64,000 nt of DNA from Methylobacter tundripaludum SV96. GTDB taxonomy: Bacteria > Pseudomonadota > Gammaproteobacteria > Methylococcales > Methylomonadaceae. Shown here piece after piece: positions 54,394 through 64,000 of the stretch. The position numbers and the translations under genes are program-made. The first letter of the stretch is position 1. Every line of letters starts with the position of its first letter. Below the pieces are notes generated by a model. The model was not told the origin of the DNA. It ran no database searches and saw only the letters and a program-made list of their open reading frames with translations. The stretch lies in NCBI RefSeq assembly GCF_000190755.2, contig NZ_JH109152.1, forward strand, positions 2,737,576 through 2,801,575, in the 5' to 3' direction.

Positions 54394-56478
54394 TTATTTC
54401 TTTTTGTTGCGTTCGTTCACTTCTTTAATGACTTCTTCCGACACGTTCTTCGGGCACGGTAAATAGTGCGAGAATTCCATGGAGAATTGACCGCGACCAG
54501 AGGTCATGGTACGTAAGTCACCGATGTAACCGAACATTTCGCTCAGCGGTACATCAGATTTGATACGAACCCCAGTTGCACCCGCGTCCTGAGACTTGAT
54601 CATGCCGCGACGACGGTTAAGGTCGCCGATAACATCACCAACGTGATCCGATGGAGTGAAAGTATCAACTTTCATGATCGGTTCGATCAGTTGCGGCCCT
54701 GCTTTCGGAATCGATTGACGGAACGCCGCTTTCGCAGCAATTTCAAATGCAATCGCAGAGGAGTCAACTGCGTGGAAGCCACCGTCGGTTAAGATAACTT
54801 TAAAGTCCAAGCAAGGGAATCCGGCTAGTACGCCTTTATCCAGCATACTTTTAAAGCCTTTTTCAACTGCCGGCCAGTATTCACGCGGTACGTTACCGCC
54901 GGTAACCGCTGATTCAAATACAAAACCAGTGCCGGGCTCGCCAGGCTCGATGATGTAGTTGATCTTGCCGTATTGGCCTGAGCCGCCCGATTGTTTCTTA
55001 TGGGTGTATTCGTCTTCAACCGCTTTGGTAATGGTTTCGCGGTAGGCTACCTGAGGCTTGCCGACGATAACGTCAACGCCGTGGGTACGTCTTAAGATGT
55101 CGACTTTAATGTCAAGATGCAGCTCACCCATGCCTTTAAGAATGGTTTCGCCACTGTCTTCATCGGTCTCAACGTGGAAAGATGGATCTTCCTGGATCAT
55201 TTTGCCCAGCGCGATACCCATTTTTTCGGAAGCTGCTTTGTCTTTCGGTGAAATCGCTAATGAGATAACGGGATCAGGGAAGACCATAGGCTCCAATGTA
55301 GCCGGGTATTTCGGGTCACACAATGTATGGCCGGTTTGTACGTTCTTCATGCCCAATACCGCAACAATATCACCTGCTTGAGCAGAATCAAGTTCATTAC
55401 GGGTATCGGCGTGCATTTCCACGATACGACCGATACGCTCGGTTTTGCCGGTGAAGGTGTTCAGTACTGAAGTGCCTTTTTCCAGTTTGCCGGAGTAAAT
55501 ACGCAGGAATGTTAGCGCACCAAAACGGTCATCCATGATTTTGAATGCCAGTGCGCGCAGGGGTTTGTTTTCATCGACGATAGCAAAGGTACCGGTTGGG
55601 TTGCCTTCCAGATCGACTTCAGGCTGCGGCTTAACTTCTGTTGGGCAAGGCAGGTAATCGATAACGCCGTCAAGAACCAACTGTACGCCCTTGTTTTTGA
55701 AAGACGAACCGCAGAAAGTCGGGAAGAAATCCAGATTGATCGTGCCTTTGCGGATACAACGTTTGATAGTGTCAATATCGGGCTCTTCGCCTTCAAGATA
55801 TTTTTCCATGACATCATCGAATTGATCGGCAACCTGATCGATCATTTTTTCGCGCCATTTTTCAGTATCAGCCACCATGTCGGCAGGAATGTCTTTGATT
55901 TCGTAGTTCATTGGATCGCCGGAATCATCCCATATCCAGGCTTTGCGCGTTAAGATATCGACTACGCCTGAGAATTGATCTTCGGTACCGATAGGCAAAG
56001 TCATCACCAACGGCACGGCGCCAAGCACTTCTTCAACCTGCTTAACCACGCGATAGAAGTCAGCGCCGATGCGATCCAGTTTGTTGATATAGATAACGCG
56101 CGCTACTTCGGAATCGTTGGCATAACGCCAGTTGGTTTCCGATTGGGGTTCTACGCCGCCTGAACCGCAGAAAACGCCGATACCGCCGTCAAGAACTTTC
56201 AGTGAACGATAAACTTCAATAGTAAAGTCAACGTGCCCAGGGGTGTCGATGATATTAAAACGGTAGTCTTTCCAGAAACAGGTCGTCGCAGCAGACTGGA
56301 TGGTGATGCCGCGTTCTTGCTCCTGTTCCATGAAGTCTGTGGTTGCCGCGCCATCGTGTACTTCACCGATTTTGTGGATTTTACCGGTAAGTTTTAAAAT
56401 CCGCTCGGTAGTCGTTGTTTTACCGGCATCGACGTGAGCGAAGATGCCGATGTTTCTGTAATGCGCTAAATCTGTCAT
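54394..56478 (-). CDS. fusA: elongation factor G, EF-G2-type paralogue
   Basis: Translocation GTPase. 694 aa, all five domains. GTP motifs: [20 protein letters not shown] and NKLDRIGAD. The sequence [20 protein letters not shown] and the insert-poor N-terminus match the second EF-G of Shewanella/Vibrio (FusB-like) rather than the str-operon form. It stands alone, without rpsL, rpsG or tuf, and has an unusually long leader. A canonical fusA probably exists elsewhere in the genome. EF-G paralogues vary in activity, so its exact role is open. Confidence 0.93.
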   Translation of the reverse strand: MTDLAHYRNIGIFAHVDAGKTTTTERILKLTGKIHKIGEVHDGAATTDFMEQEQERGITIQSAATTCFWKDYRFNIIDTPGHVDFTIEVYRSLKVLDGGIGVFCGSGGVEPQSETNWRYANDSEVARVIYINKLDRIGADFYRVVKQVEEVLGAVPLVMTLPIGTEDQFSGVVDILTRKAWIWDDSGDPMNYEIKDIPADMVADTEKWREKMIDQVADQFDDVMEKYLEGEEPDIDTIKRCIRKGTINLDFFPTFCGSSFKNKGVQLVLDGVIDYLPCPTEVKPQPEVDLEGNPTGTFAIVDENKPLRALAFKIMDDRFGALTFLRIYSGKLEKGTSVLNTFTGKTERIGRIVEMHADTRNELDSAQAGDIVAVLGMKNVQTGHTLCDPKYPATLEPMVFPDPVISLAISPKDKAASEKMGIALGKMIQEDPSFHVETDEDSGETILKGMGELHLDIKVDILRRTHGVDVIVGKPQVAYRETITKAVEDEYTHKKQSGGSGQYGKINYIIEPGEPGTGFVFESAVTGGNVPREYWPAVEKGFKSMLDKGVLAGFPCLDFKVILTDGGFHAVDSSAIAFEIAAKAAFRQSIPKAGPQLIEPIMKVDTFTPSDHVGDVIGDLNRRRGMIKSQDAGATGVRIKSDVPLSEMFGYIGDLRTMTSGRGQFSMEFSHYLPCPKNVSEEVIKEVNERNKKK

Positions 56479-56524
56479 GTTTTTACTCTAAAGTTGGGCA
56501 TAAAAAACTTTTTTGGTGACCGCT

Positions 56525-56721
56525 CTCAGTCAGTGTTCAAACTATGAACGCTTACTGAGGACTCGTACCGGGGCGGTGGGCTACATATCATAACCGCAGT
56601 CACACAACCTAAGACCGCGGTGGCGGGTAGCCATCGGAGTGGATGAAATGCGTCGGGTACATGCGGGTAGCTCAAAGCCGAGTGAGGTGCATTTATTTGA
56701 GTCACCATCGCTGCTCACTCG
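56525..56721 (-). promoter_or_regulatory. candidate structured 5' leader of fusA2
   Basis: Three stems fill the leader. (1) 56525-56539 with 56545-56559, 15 positions with one mismatch and one wobble/mismatch. (2) GGCTAC 56579-56584 with GTAGCC 56627-56632, enclosing CCGCAGTC 56594-56601 with GACCGCGG 56613-56620; the single odd pair is G-U in minus-strand RNA. (3) CGAGTGAG 56679-56686 with CTCACTCG 56714-56721. Upstream, TTAAAAT (rev. 56742-56748) may be the -10, giving a leader of about 260 nt. I do not recognise a known riboswitch. Confidence 0.5.
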
Positions 56722-57236
56722 TCCAGCTTCGAAAGCCTACCATTTTAACCTAAAAACTTTATAAAAACATAGAAAACCCATGTGTTATGTTGTAGCCACA
56801 TTAAAATGGCTGAATCTATTTAGTCATTTGATGTCAGGATATTGACTAAGGACAACCTTGGAACCTTGATGGTACAGTCCCAAGCGTTTTTAGAGGCATA
56901 AAGACGGGCTGTGTAATGACTATATATTTTTAGTAATAGTCCTGATGGTTTCTGGCATCGCCTGCATGAATGTAGGTAAGGGCGCGAGCCGGAGAGGAAG
57001 ATTTGTTGATCGGCAAGGGTAGGCATTGGATATTATTTTTTATAAATAATGTCATAAGATAAAAGTGGTCGAATCCGGTTGTCGTGTCCGTTCATAAGCT
57101 GTGATCGAAGAGTGCTGCGTAAAAGTGTATGAATAAAAATTTAGCTATATATAATTCAACTAAAATGTCGTAAAAACAGCTACATTTACTGATATGCTAT
57201 TGTAAAATATTCGATTGAAAGCAGGAGGTTCAGATT
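56722..57236. other. intergenic region between fusA2 and CBS gene, with a repeat fragment
   Basis: About 515 bp, AT-rich, no convincing gene. At 56954-56989 GGCATCGCCTGCATGAATGT and the next bases match the segment inside the mosaic at 16950-17159. It should contain the two divergent promoters. Confidence 0.45.
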
Positions 57237-57677
57237 ATGATTGTCGCTGATATTATGACCGCTAATCCGGTTACGGTTAACATGGATACCGAGCTATTGG
57301 TTATCAAGGACATTTTCGATCATGTCTATTTTCATCATCTGCTGGTTGAAAATGAATCGGACAAAACGATTGCCGGCGTTATTTCGGATTGTGATTTATT
57401 GAGTGCTTTAAGCCCTTATATTCATACAGCTTCTGAAACATTACGCGATATAGAAACTTTACAAAAACGTGCTCATCAAATCATGTCACGCCAGATCGAT
57501 ACCGTGACACCCACAACCGATTGCAACATCGCCGTACAAAAAATGTTGGATGCGGATATATCCTGTCTGCCTGTCGTCGGCGATGACAAGGTTATTCTGG
57601 GTATCGTTACCTGGAAAGATTTCTTAATACACTATTTAAAACAACAATCCCCGAAAACTATAAGTGCCCTGTTATGA
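57237..57677 (+). CDS. CBS-domain protein
   Basis: 146 aa, two CBS motifs filling the protein: VADIMTANPVTVNMDTELLVIKD..IAGVISDCDLL and AHQIMSRQIDTVTPTTD..ILGIVTWKDFL. Such Bateman modules bind adenine nucleotides and sense energy state. AGGAGG lies 8 nt before the ATG, a strong site. Its neighbour is an HDOD-GAF signalling protein on the same strand, 104 nt on. Confidence 0.92.
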   Translation: MIVADIMTANPVTVNMDTELLVIKDIFDHVYFHHLLVENESDKTIAGVISDCDLLSALSPYIHTASETLRDIETLQKRAHQIMSRQIDTVTPTTDCNIAVQKMLDADISCLPVVGDDKVILGIVTWKDFLIHYLKQQSPKTISALL

Positions 57678-57781
57678 AACATGATTGGCGTAATGACCGC
57701 AATCAATAGCGGCAGTAACACATTGTGTCTTTGCTTGTTTTGGCAGGGCTTAAGGTTAAGGTATTACAGGTAAAAAAACAA

Positions 57782-59323
57782 ATGACACCGACGAACGATC
57801 CTCTAAGTCTCAATTTAATAGACATGAGCATGGAGGTAGTACCCCCCAAAATTATAGCGGAACCCCTTACTCTTCATGGATGGACGCATGTATTGTGTAA
57901 TGAAGAAATGCCGATATTTTCCAATACTGCGCTAAGTATTCATGATATTTTGAGTGATGACAGGAAAGGCGCCATGGAATTGGCATCTGTTATTTTGCAG
58001 GACCCGAATCTGACGGTTAAGTTATTAAAAATCAGCAACACTCCCCATTACAATCCTTCTCGCCAGAAAATGGTGACTGTGTCGCGGGCCATTATCATGA
58101 TTGGTTCCGATGTTATCCGTGAATTAACACTGGTTTGTTCTTTTTTTGAATCCATTCTATCCGCGGTCAACAAACAACAGGCCAACGAAGAAATAGCCCA
58201 AGCCATTCATGCAGCGGTACACGCCAAGTCCATAGCCATTGCGATGAACGATAAATCGCCGGAAGAGGTTTTTATTGCCACGTTGCTTAATCATATTGGC
58301 AGTATTTCTTTTTGGTGCTTTTGCGGTGAACAGGGAGAGCAAATTCAAGACCTGATAAAGAGAGGGAAATACAGTAGCGAAGAAGCGGAGAAAAAAGTGC
58401 TGGGCTTTACATTGACAGAGCTGGGTGCTTCTTTAAGTAAAGCCTGGAAATTAGGCAGTTTGGTTGAAGAATCGATCAAGCCGAAGATCCTGTCTAAAAA
58501 TCCCAGAGTTGACTTGGTTCACTTGGGGTATGAAATCACCGAGGCGTTAAAAGAGGGGGCCTATTCAGAAAAATATGAAGTTTGTGTCAGGAAAATTGAG
58601 GCGCTTACCAAGCAATCCAAAAAAGCTATCAATGAAAAACTTCAAAGTAATACCGATACTGCGTCCGATATTGCCTGTCAATTTGGAGCTACTGACGCTG
58701 CTTTGCTGCTTCAAAGTCGTCTAAATCAAGTCGTCGTCATGGGCGAGCCAGCGCCGGTTATTGATAAAACACAATTGCAACTTCAGATTTCACAGGATAT
58801 AGCGTCAATAATAAGCGACCAGTTTGACATTAATCTGTTGCTGGAAACAGTCCTTGAGGGAATTCATCGGGGTATCGGTATGGATCGAACTATTTTTTCC
58901 CTATTGGCTCCCGATAAACAGTCCCTTAAAGAACGGTTGTCTTTGGGGTGGCGTAAAGAATCGTATGAGCACAAGGTCATTTTCAATATCTCGGAAACAC
59001 CGGCCAATCTTTTTTTTCATGCGCTGTCCGGTACTCAAGCTTTTTGGCCTAAGCCTTTGGATAATGGCAAGTTGTATACGCTCCGGGATATTAATGTGGT
59101 TGGCAAAAACGAATGTTTTATTATGCCGGTTTTTTCCAACAAAATACCGATCGGTTTAATTTATACCGATCGCGGGATTAGCAGCCAGCGGCTAACTGAG
59201 GAAGATTTTAATGCCTTTAAATATTTTTCCCAACAGGCAAACATAGGTCTTACAATTTATCGTATGCAACGTGCCGTGAATGGAAAAAAAGATAGCGGCA
59301 TTGACCAGAGCGGCGGCTATTGA
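57782..59323 (+). CDS. HDOD-domain protein with C-terminal GAF domain
   Basis: 513 aa. HDOD domain at about residues 30-260 ([51 protein letters not shown]), the non-catalytic HD-like regulatory module. A GAF domain follows at about residues 345-500 ([46 protein letters not shown]). Soluble. The pair with a CBS protein suggests a signalling role, but no output enzyme domain is present. ATG 57782 is preferred; its 3' end overlaps aat by 7 nt on the other strand. Confidence 0.9.
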   Translation: MTPTNDPLSLNLIDMSMEVVPPKIIAEPLTLHGWTHVLCNEEMPIFSNTALSIHDILSDDRKGAMELASVILQDPNLTVKLLKISNTPHYNPSRQKMVTVSRAIIMIGSDVIRELTLVCSFFESILSAVNKQQANEEIAQAIHAAVHAKSIAIAMNDKSPEEVFIATLLNHIGSISFWCFCGEQGEQIQDLIKRGKYSSEEAEKKVLGFTLTELGASLSKAWKLGSLVEESIKPKILSKNPRVDLVHLGYEITEALKEGAYSEKYEVCVRKIEALTKQSKKAINEKLQSNTDTASDIACQFGATDAALLLQSRLNQVVVMGEPAPVIDKTQLQLQISQDIASIISDQFDINLLLETVLEGIHRGIGMDRTIFSLLAPDKQSLKERLSLGWRKESYEHKVIFNISETPANLFFHALSGTQAFWPKPLDNGKLYTLRDINVVGKNECFIMPVFSNKIPIGLIYTDRGISSQRLTEEDFNAFKYFSQQANIGLTIYRMQRAVNGKKDSGIDQSGGY

Positions 59324-60012
59324 GCTTGCCAGGCGGACGGCTTGGCAGGGATGTCGCAATATTGATCGAGTAGCTTTGTAAAATAATCCCGAGCAATTTC
59401 CTGGGCGCCGAAGCTTTCCAGGTGGCTTGTATGTACTTGGCAGTCTATCAGTCGGTAGCCCCAGGCGTTAAGCTGCTGAACCAGGGTAGCGAAAGCTACC
59501 TTGGAGGCATCGGTTCTGGTGTGAAACATGGATTCGCCAAAAAAAACCTGTCCCAGTGCAACACCGTATAATCCGCCAACCAGCTCATCGCCAAGCCAGG
59601 TTTCAACCGAATGGGCAAATCCGGCTTGGTGCAGTTGGTTATAAGCCGCGTTGATTTCTGCTGTTATCCAGGTGCCCGCGGTGTCTTTGCGGGGATCTGC
59701 ACAGGCGGTAATGACTTCATTAAAAGCCTGGTCAAAGGTTACTGAAAAAATATTTTTTCGCAGGGTTTTGCGCAAGCTACGGGAAATAACCAGATTATCG
59801 GGGAATAAAACCAAGCGGGGATCCGGCGACCACCACAAGATAGGTTCACCGCGGTTATACCAGGGAAATATTCCGTGCCGATAAGCGTTTAACAGTCGAT
59901 TTTGGGACAGGCACCCCCCGACCGCAAGTAAGCCGTCCGGTTCGCGGAGGGCTTTGTTCGTCAAGGGGAAATCTTGCTCCGGATTTTTGGGGTCAAGAAC
60001 AGTCAGCCGCAT
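59317..60012 (-). CDS. aat: leucyl/phenylalanyl-tRNA-protein transferase
   Basis: Adds Leu or Phe to basic N-termini, creating N-degrons for ClpAP. 231 aa. Marks: [80 protein letters not shown], and [16 protein letters not shown]. All conserved. It lies downstream of trxB. Confidence 0.97.
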   Translation of the reverse strand: MRLTVLDPKNPEQDFPLTNKALREPDGLLAVGGCLSQNRLLNAYRHGIFPWYNRGEPILWWSPDPRLVLFPDNLVISRSLRKTLRKNIFSVTFDQAFNEVITACADPRKDTAGTWITAEINAAYNQLHQAGFAHSVETWLGDELVGGLYGVALGQVFFGESMFHTRTDASKVAFATLVQQLNAWGYRLIDCQVHTSHLESFGAQEIARDYFTKLLDQYCDIPAKPSAWQAQ

Positions 60013-60071
60013 AGCTTAGCTTAAGGTATGGCGCTGAAAAACCAGATTGGTCATTAAACCCAAATTGCAGC

Positions 60072-61067
<996 letters not shown>

Positions 61068-61231
61068 TTATGAAGAGGAAAGCGTGTTTCGTAAACTGTT
61101 TTATCAGCATGGTCGACGGATGATGATGGAAATGCCAACCGGCGTTTATTGCGGACATTACTAATGTAAAACATCTCATTATTGATCTATAATTATGTTT
61201 TATTGGTAATTTATGTGACGAGTTGTTAAAT

Positions 61232-63511
61232 ATGGCTGCTGTAATGGAAGAAAAAACCTTTCGCGGTTTGCGTGAAGTTGCTTTATTAGGCTTTATTGCA
61301 GGCGCATTATTCTTTTTAATTTCGCTGATCACTTTTAGTAACGAGGATGCGGGCTGGACGCACAGCGGATCAGTGCAGACAGTCTCTAACGCTTGCGGTG
61401 TCTTTGGGGCGTGGATTGCTGATTTCATGCTCAGCTGTTTCGGTTTGGTCGCTTACCTGTTTCCGGTCATTATCTTTTGGCAAGGTTATCTAGTTTACAC
61501 GCAGGGCAGACAAGGCCGAGAAAAAATGATTATCGCGCTGCAATGGATAGGGTCGATAGCGACCATTATTTCAGGCGCGGCATTATTGAACTTGTATCTA
61601 TTAAGAATAGGGATCGAACTGCCCAGCAACACCGGCGGTATTTTAGGCCAGGAAACCGGCAATGCATTGCTGGTGGTGTTTGGTAATTCGGGGGCGACGT
61701 TATTTTTATTGGTGATTTTATTGGCAGGAGTTACCTTGGTTACCGGGCTGTCATGGGTCGCGCTGATAGATGTTATCGGTAAATATACCGTGTTTATATG
61801 CCGGATTCTTTGTAGCAGCGTCCTGGGCTTGTTGCAGGGACGTTCGGTTAATCGCGTCCAGACGCTGGTTAACAACCCAGGAAAATCGGAACTTAAGAGA
61901 AAAATTAGCGCTAAGGTCACACCGGCTATCGAAAAGCCTGTAGAAAAAATAGCAAAAAACACGCTTCCACCCAAAAAACAGCCGGTCATTAAATATGACG
62001 CCAGCAAAGGCGTGTTGCCTTCCCTGGAGTTGCTGGATCACCGCGATACCCGCGTAATCGGTTATTCGCAAAGCGAATTGGAAGACATGTCGCGCTTGGT
62101 GGAAGAAATTCTGGCCGATTTTAATGTTGCTGTCACTGTTGTCGGCTTTCACCCGGGTCCCGTTATCACCCGTTTTGAATTGCAACCTGCGGCTGGCGTT
62201 AAAGTCAGCCGCATCAGCACCCTGTCCAAAGATTTGGCCCGGGCATTGTCGGTTACCAGCGTTCGTATCGTTGAAATCATCCCCGGCAAATCCGTAGTCG
62301 GCCTTGAAATTCCCAACCGGGAACGGGAAATGGTGACTTTGCGCGAGTTATTGATCTCTGCGCCGTTTGAAAAATCCAAATCCATGCTGACCCTGGCGAT
62401 GGGCAAGGATATTTCCGGTACGCCGATGGTTGCCGATCTGGGCAAAATGCCCCATGCGCTGGTCGCAGGTACCACCGGTTCCGGTAAATCGGTCGCCATC
62501 AACACCATGATTCTCAGTCTGCTTTATAAAGCGACGCCGGAACAGGTGCGCTTGATCATGATCGACCCGAAGATGCTGGAGTTATCGGTTTATGAAGGCA
62601 TTCCGCATTTATTGACCCCCGTAGTAACCGATATGAAGGAAGCCAGCAACGCGTTACGCTGGGCGGTTGCCGAAATGGAAAGACGTTACAAGTTAATGTC
62701 CAAAATGGGCGTCAGAAATCTTGCCGGATTTAACCAGTTGATAGAAGACGCGACCGCAAGAGGCGAGACCATCAGGGACCCGATGTTTCAAATGATCAAT
62801 CCTCTGGAAGAAGGCGAAGAGTATCCCACCTTAAGCACCCTGCCCAGTATTGTCATCGTCATCGACGAATTAGCCGACATGATGATGATCGTCGGCAAAA
62901 AGGTTGAAGAACTGATCGCCCGACTGGCGCAAAAAGCCCGTGCGGCCGGCATTCATTTGATTCTGGCCACGCAACGCCCATCGGTTGATGTATTGACCGG
63001 CCTGATCAAAGCCAACGTGCCAACCCGGATTTCATTCCAGGTGTCGTCGCGCATCGACTCGCGCACCATCCTTGATCAAGGCGGGGCAGAAACCCTGTTA
63101 GGCAACGGCGATATGCTGTTTTTGCCTTCAGGCACCAGTATTCCCATTCGTGCTCACGGCGCTTTTGTTGATGACCATGAAGTGCATCGCGTGGTTGAAT
63201 TTTTAAAACAAACCGCGCCGCCAAATTATCTTGAAGACATTACCCGTGAGCTTTCCGATTCCGGTGATGGCTACAGCATGAGCGGCGGTGGCGGTAATGG
63301 CGATTCCGAAACGGATGCCTTGTACGACGAAGCCGTGCAATTTGTCACTGAAACCCGTAAGGCCTCAATATCCAGCGTACAAAGACGCTTTAAGGTCGGC
63401 TACAACCGCGCCGCAACGATGATTGAAGACATGGAGGCGGCTGGCGTTGTCAGCTCTGCGGAAAGCAATGGTTCAAGAGTCGTGCTGGCGCCGCCACCGG
63501 TAAGAGATTAA
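61232..63511 (+). CDS. ftsK: DNA translocase FtsK
   Basis: Divisome-anchored motor that pumps chromosome ends to the septum and activates XerCD at dif. 759 aa from ATG 61232 (TTG 61223 is also open). Four N-terminal membrane helices (to about residue 190), a short linker (~50 aa, without the long proline-rich repeat of E. coli FtsK), motor domain with Walker [11 protein letters not shown] and Walker [12 protein letters not shown], and C-terminal gamma winged helix ([20 protein letters not shown]) that reads KOPS. The short linker is typical of many proteobacteria. Confidence 0.96.
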   Translation: MAAVMEEKTFRGLREVALLGFIAGALFFLISLITFSNEDAGWTHSGSVQTVSNACGVFGAWIADFMLSCFGLVAYLFPVIIFWQGYLVYTQGRQGREKMIIALQWIGSIATIISGAALLNLYLLRIGIELPSNTGGILGQETGNALLVVFGNSGATLFLLVILLAGVTLVTGLSWVALIDVIGKYTVFICRILCSSVLGLLQGRSVNRVQTLVNNPGKSELKRKISAKVTPAIEKPVEKIAKNTLPPKKQPVIKYDASKGVLPSLELLDHRDTRVIGYSQSELEDMSRLVEEILADFNVAVTVVGFHPGPVITRFELQPAAGVKVSRISTLSKDLARALSVTSVRIVEIIPGKSVVGLEIPNREREMVTLRELLISAPFEKSKSMLTLAMGKDISGTPMVADLGKMPHALVAGTTGSGKSVAINTMILSLLYKATPEQVRLIMIDPKMLELSVYEGIPHLLTPVVTDMKEASNALRWAVAEMERRYKLMSKMGVRNLAGFNQLIEDATARGETIRDPMFQMINPLEEGEEYPTLSTLPSIVIVIDELADMMMIVGKKVEELIARLAQKARAAGIHLILATQRPSVDVLTGLIKANVPTRISFQVSSRIDSRTILDQGGAETLLGNGDMLFLPSGTSIPIRAHGAFVDDHEVHRVVEFLKQTAPPNYLEDITRELSDSGDGYSMSGGGGNGDSETDALYDEAVQFVTETRKASISSVQRRFKVGYNRAATMIEDMEAAGVVSSAESNGSRVVLAPPPVRD

Positions 63512-63513
63512 CG

Positions 63514-63690
63514 ATGAACATTGCGTTAATCGGAGTCGCCATCGGGCTGATGGCGACTCTGGGCGGTATCGTTATTGTCAGACGCAATTCTCCTCAGCAA
63601 CCGATACCAGTCAAGGCCGTGCTTTTCGGGCTTTATTTCTGGGGGTTGGTGTTTTTACAGCTGGTTGTATTCGTGTTGTTCATGGGCTAA
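63514..63690 (+). CDS. 58-aa membrane protein of unknown function
   Basis: Begins 2 nt after the ftsK stop (ATG 63514). Two hydrophobic segments (IALIGVAIGLMATLGGIVIV and VLFGLYFWGLVFLQLVVFVL) separated by a basic-polar loop. The position suggests cotranscription with ftsK. lolA, the usual next gene, is not here. No family recognised. Confidence 0.6.
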   Translation: MNIALIGVAIGLMATLGGIVIVRRNSPQQPIPVKAVLFGLYFWGLVFLQLVVFVLFMG

Positions 63691-63734
63691 AGCATAGGCT
63701 GGTGTAATCAGTCCGGGCTTTAGACAAGGCTGTA

Positions 63735-63781
63735 TGCACTAGGAAGTGCAGCCAAAAACGCCTCTTTTGGCGCCTATTTTT
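63735..63781 (+). terminator. double hairpin ending the ftsK transcript
   Basis: TGCACT-AGGA-AGTGCA (63735-63750) is followed by GCCAAAA, a short loop, TTTTGGC (63751-63771), then a T-rich stretch. A probable terminator. Confidence 0.6.
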
Positions 63782-63877
63782 ACTTACTAGAGATTGCGCT
63801 CAACAAGAGTGCGGCGGATAACGGTGTGGCAAGGTCAATGCCCACATCTTCCTGGTTTTACGTTAGGCGTTAATGCT

Positions 63878-64000
63878 ATGGATAAACCAATATCATTGCT
63901 AATGAATAAGCACATTACGACCGTAGATATTAACGATACTATCGACCAGGTTGAAAAGATAATGGATTCGCACAAATCAACGTGTGCGTTGGTTATCGGT
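63878..64000 (+). CDS. CBS-domain protein (partial, runs off the window)
   Basis: 41 codons open to the window edge: MDKPISLLMNKHITTVDIND, then TIDQVEKIMDSHKSTCALVIG. This is the start of a CBS motif, as in the gene at 57237, but not the same gene. AGG lies about 12 nt before the ATG. The remaining domains are outside the window. Confidence 0.7.
   Translation, partial: MDKPISLLMNKHITTVDINDTIDQVEKIMDSHKSTCALVIG

Noticed and set aside
56526-56708. 60-codon minus-strand open frame in the fusA2 leader
   Set aside because: It follows the base-paired stems and has no protein-like composition. Structured RNA explains the region better.

Overview
The window is chromosomal DNA of a Gram-negative gammaproteobacterium. 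Support comes from lptFG, a Mla-type periplasmic lipid carrier, System I cytochrome c maturation (ccmABCDEFGHI), ubiB/ubiE/ubiJ/ubiC, cmoAB, spoT-rpoZ, hslVU and a slyX homologue. Gene content and the many short palindromic repeats resemble Methylococcales (Methylobacter/Methylomonas-like methanotrophs). That placement is an inference from recalled similarity, because no methane-oxidation gene lies in the window. Almost all of the sequence is housekeeping chromosome with tight operons, often with 1-4 nt stop/start overlaps.

Layout. 0-8.4 kb: lptFG, a gamma-class carbonic anhydrase-like protein, aroE, hemB, an MlaC-like protein and cmoAB. 8.4-9.2 kb: a REP-associated tyrosine transposase (RAYT) flanked by two copies of a cloverleaf-like palindrome. 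9.2-16.9 kb (minus strand): ubiC, recG, ridA, spoT, rpoZ, pgk and a thioredoxin-fold protein. 17.2-23.4 kb (minus): ubiB, ubiJ, ubiE, a DUF971 gene, a RelE-type toxin-antitoxin pair, a small monooxygenase-fold protein and hslUV. 23.5-28 kb: a DUF4126 protein, two identical tRNA-Phe genes, a DUF3422 protein and small genes. 28-33.5 kb: a YciO-like protein, an M50 protease, scpA, scpB, rluB, a GGDEF protein and tRNA-Leu(CAG). 33.7-36.7 kb: rnr-rlmB. 37-47.4 kb: the ccm operon with two unexpected passengers (a predicted di-iron protein between ccmB and ccmC, and a NYN/OST-HTH protein between ccmF and ccmG), then hemN and slyX. 47.4-49.5 kb: an Smr-domain gene, surE and pcm. 50-54.2 kb: a response-regulator/TPR gene broken by a nonsense codon and by an IS91-family element that carries its own tyrosine recombinase. 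54.4-64 kb: an EF-G2-type fusA with a long, potentially structured leader, a CBS protein, an HDOD-GAF protein, aat, trxB, ftsK and a partial CBS gene.

The most distinctive feature is the density of short dispersed palindromes. At least eight families are visible within 64 kb. Some are nested in one another, and three lie inside reading frames (ccmI, scpA, rluB), where they encode extra peptide. No CRISPR array, rRNA, prophage or integrative element was found. The best leads for new biology are the di-iron protein in the cytochrome c maturation operon, the leader of the second EF-G gene, and the repeat families that colonise coding sequence.
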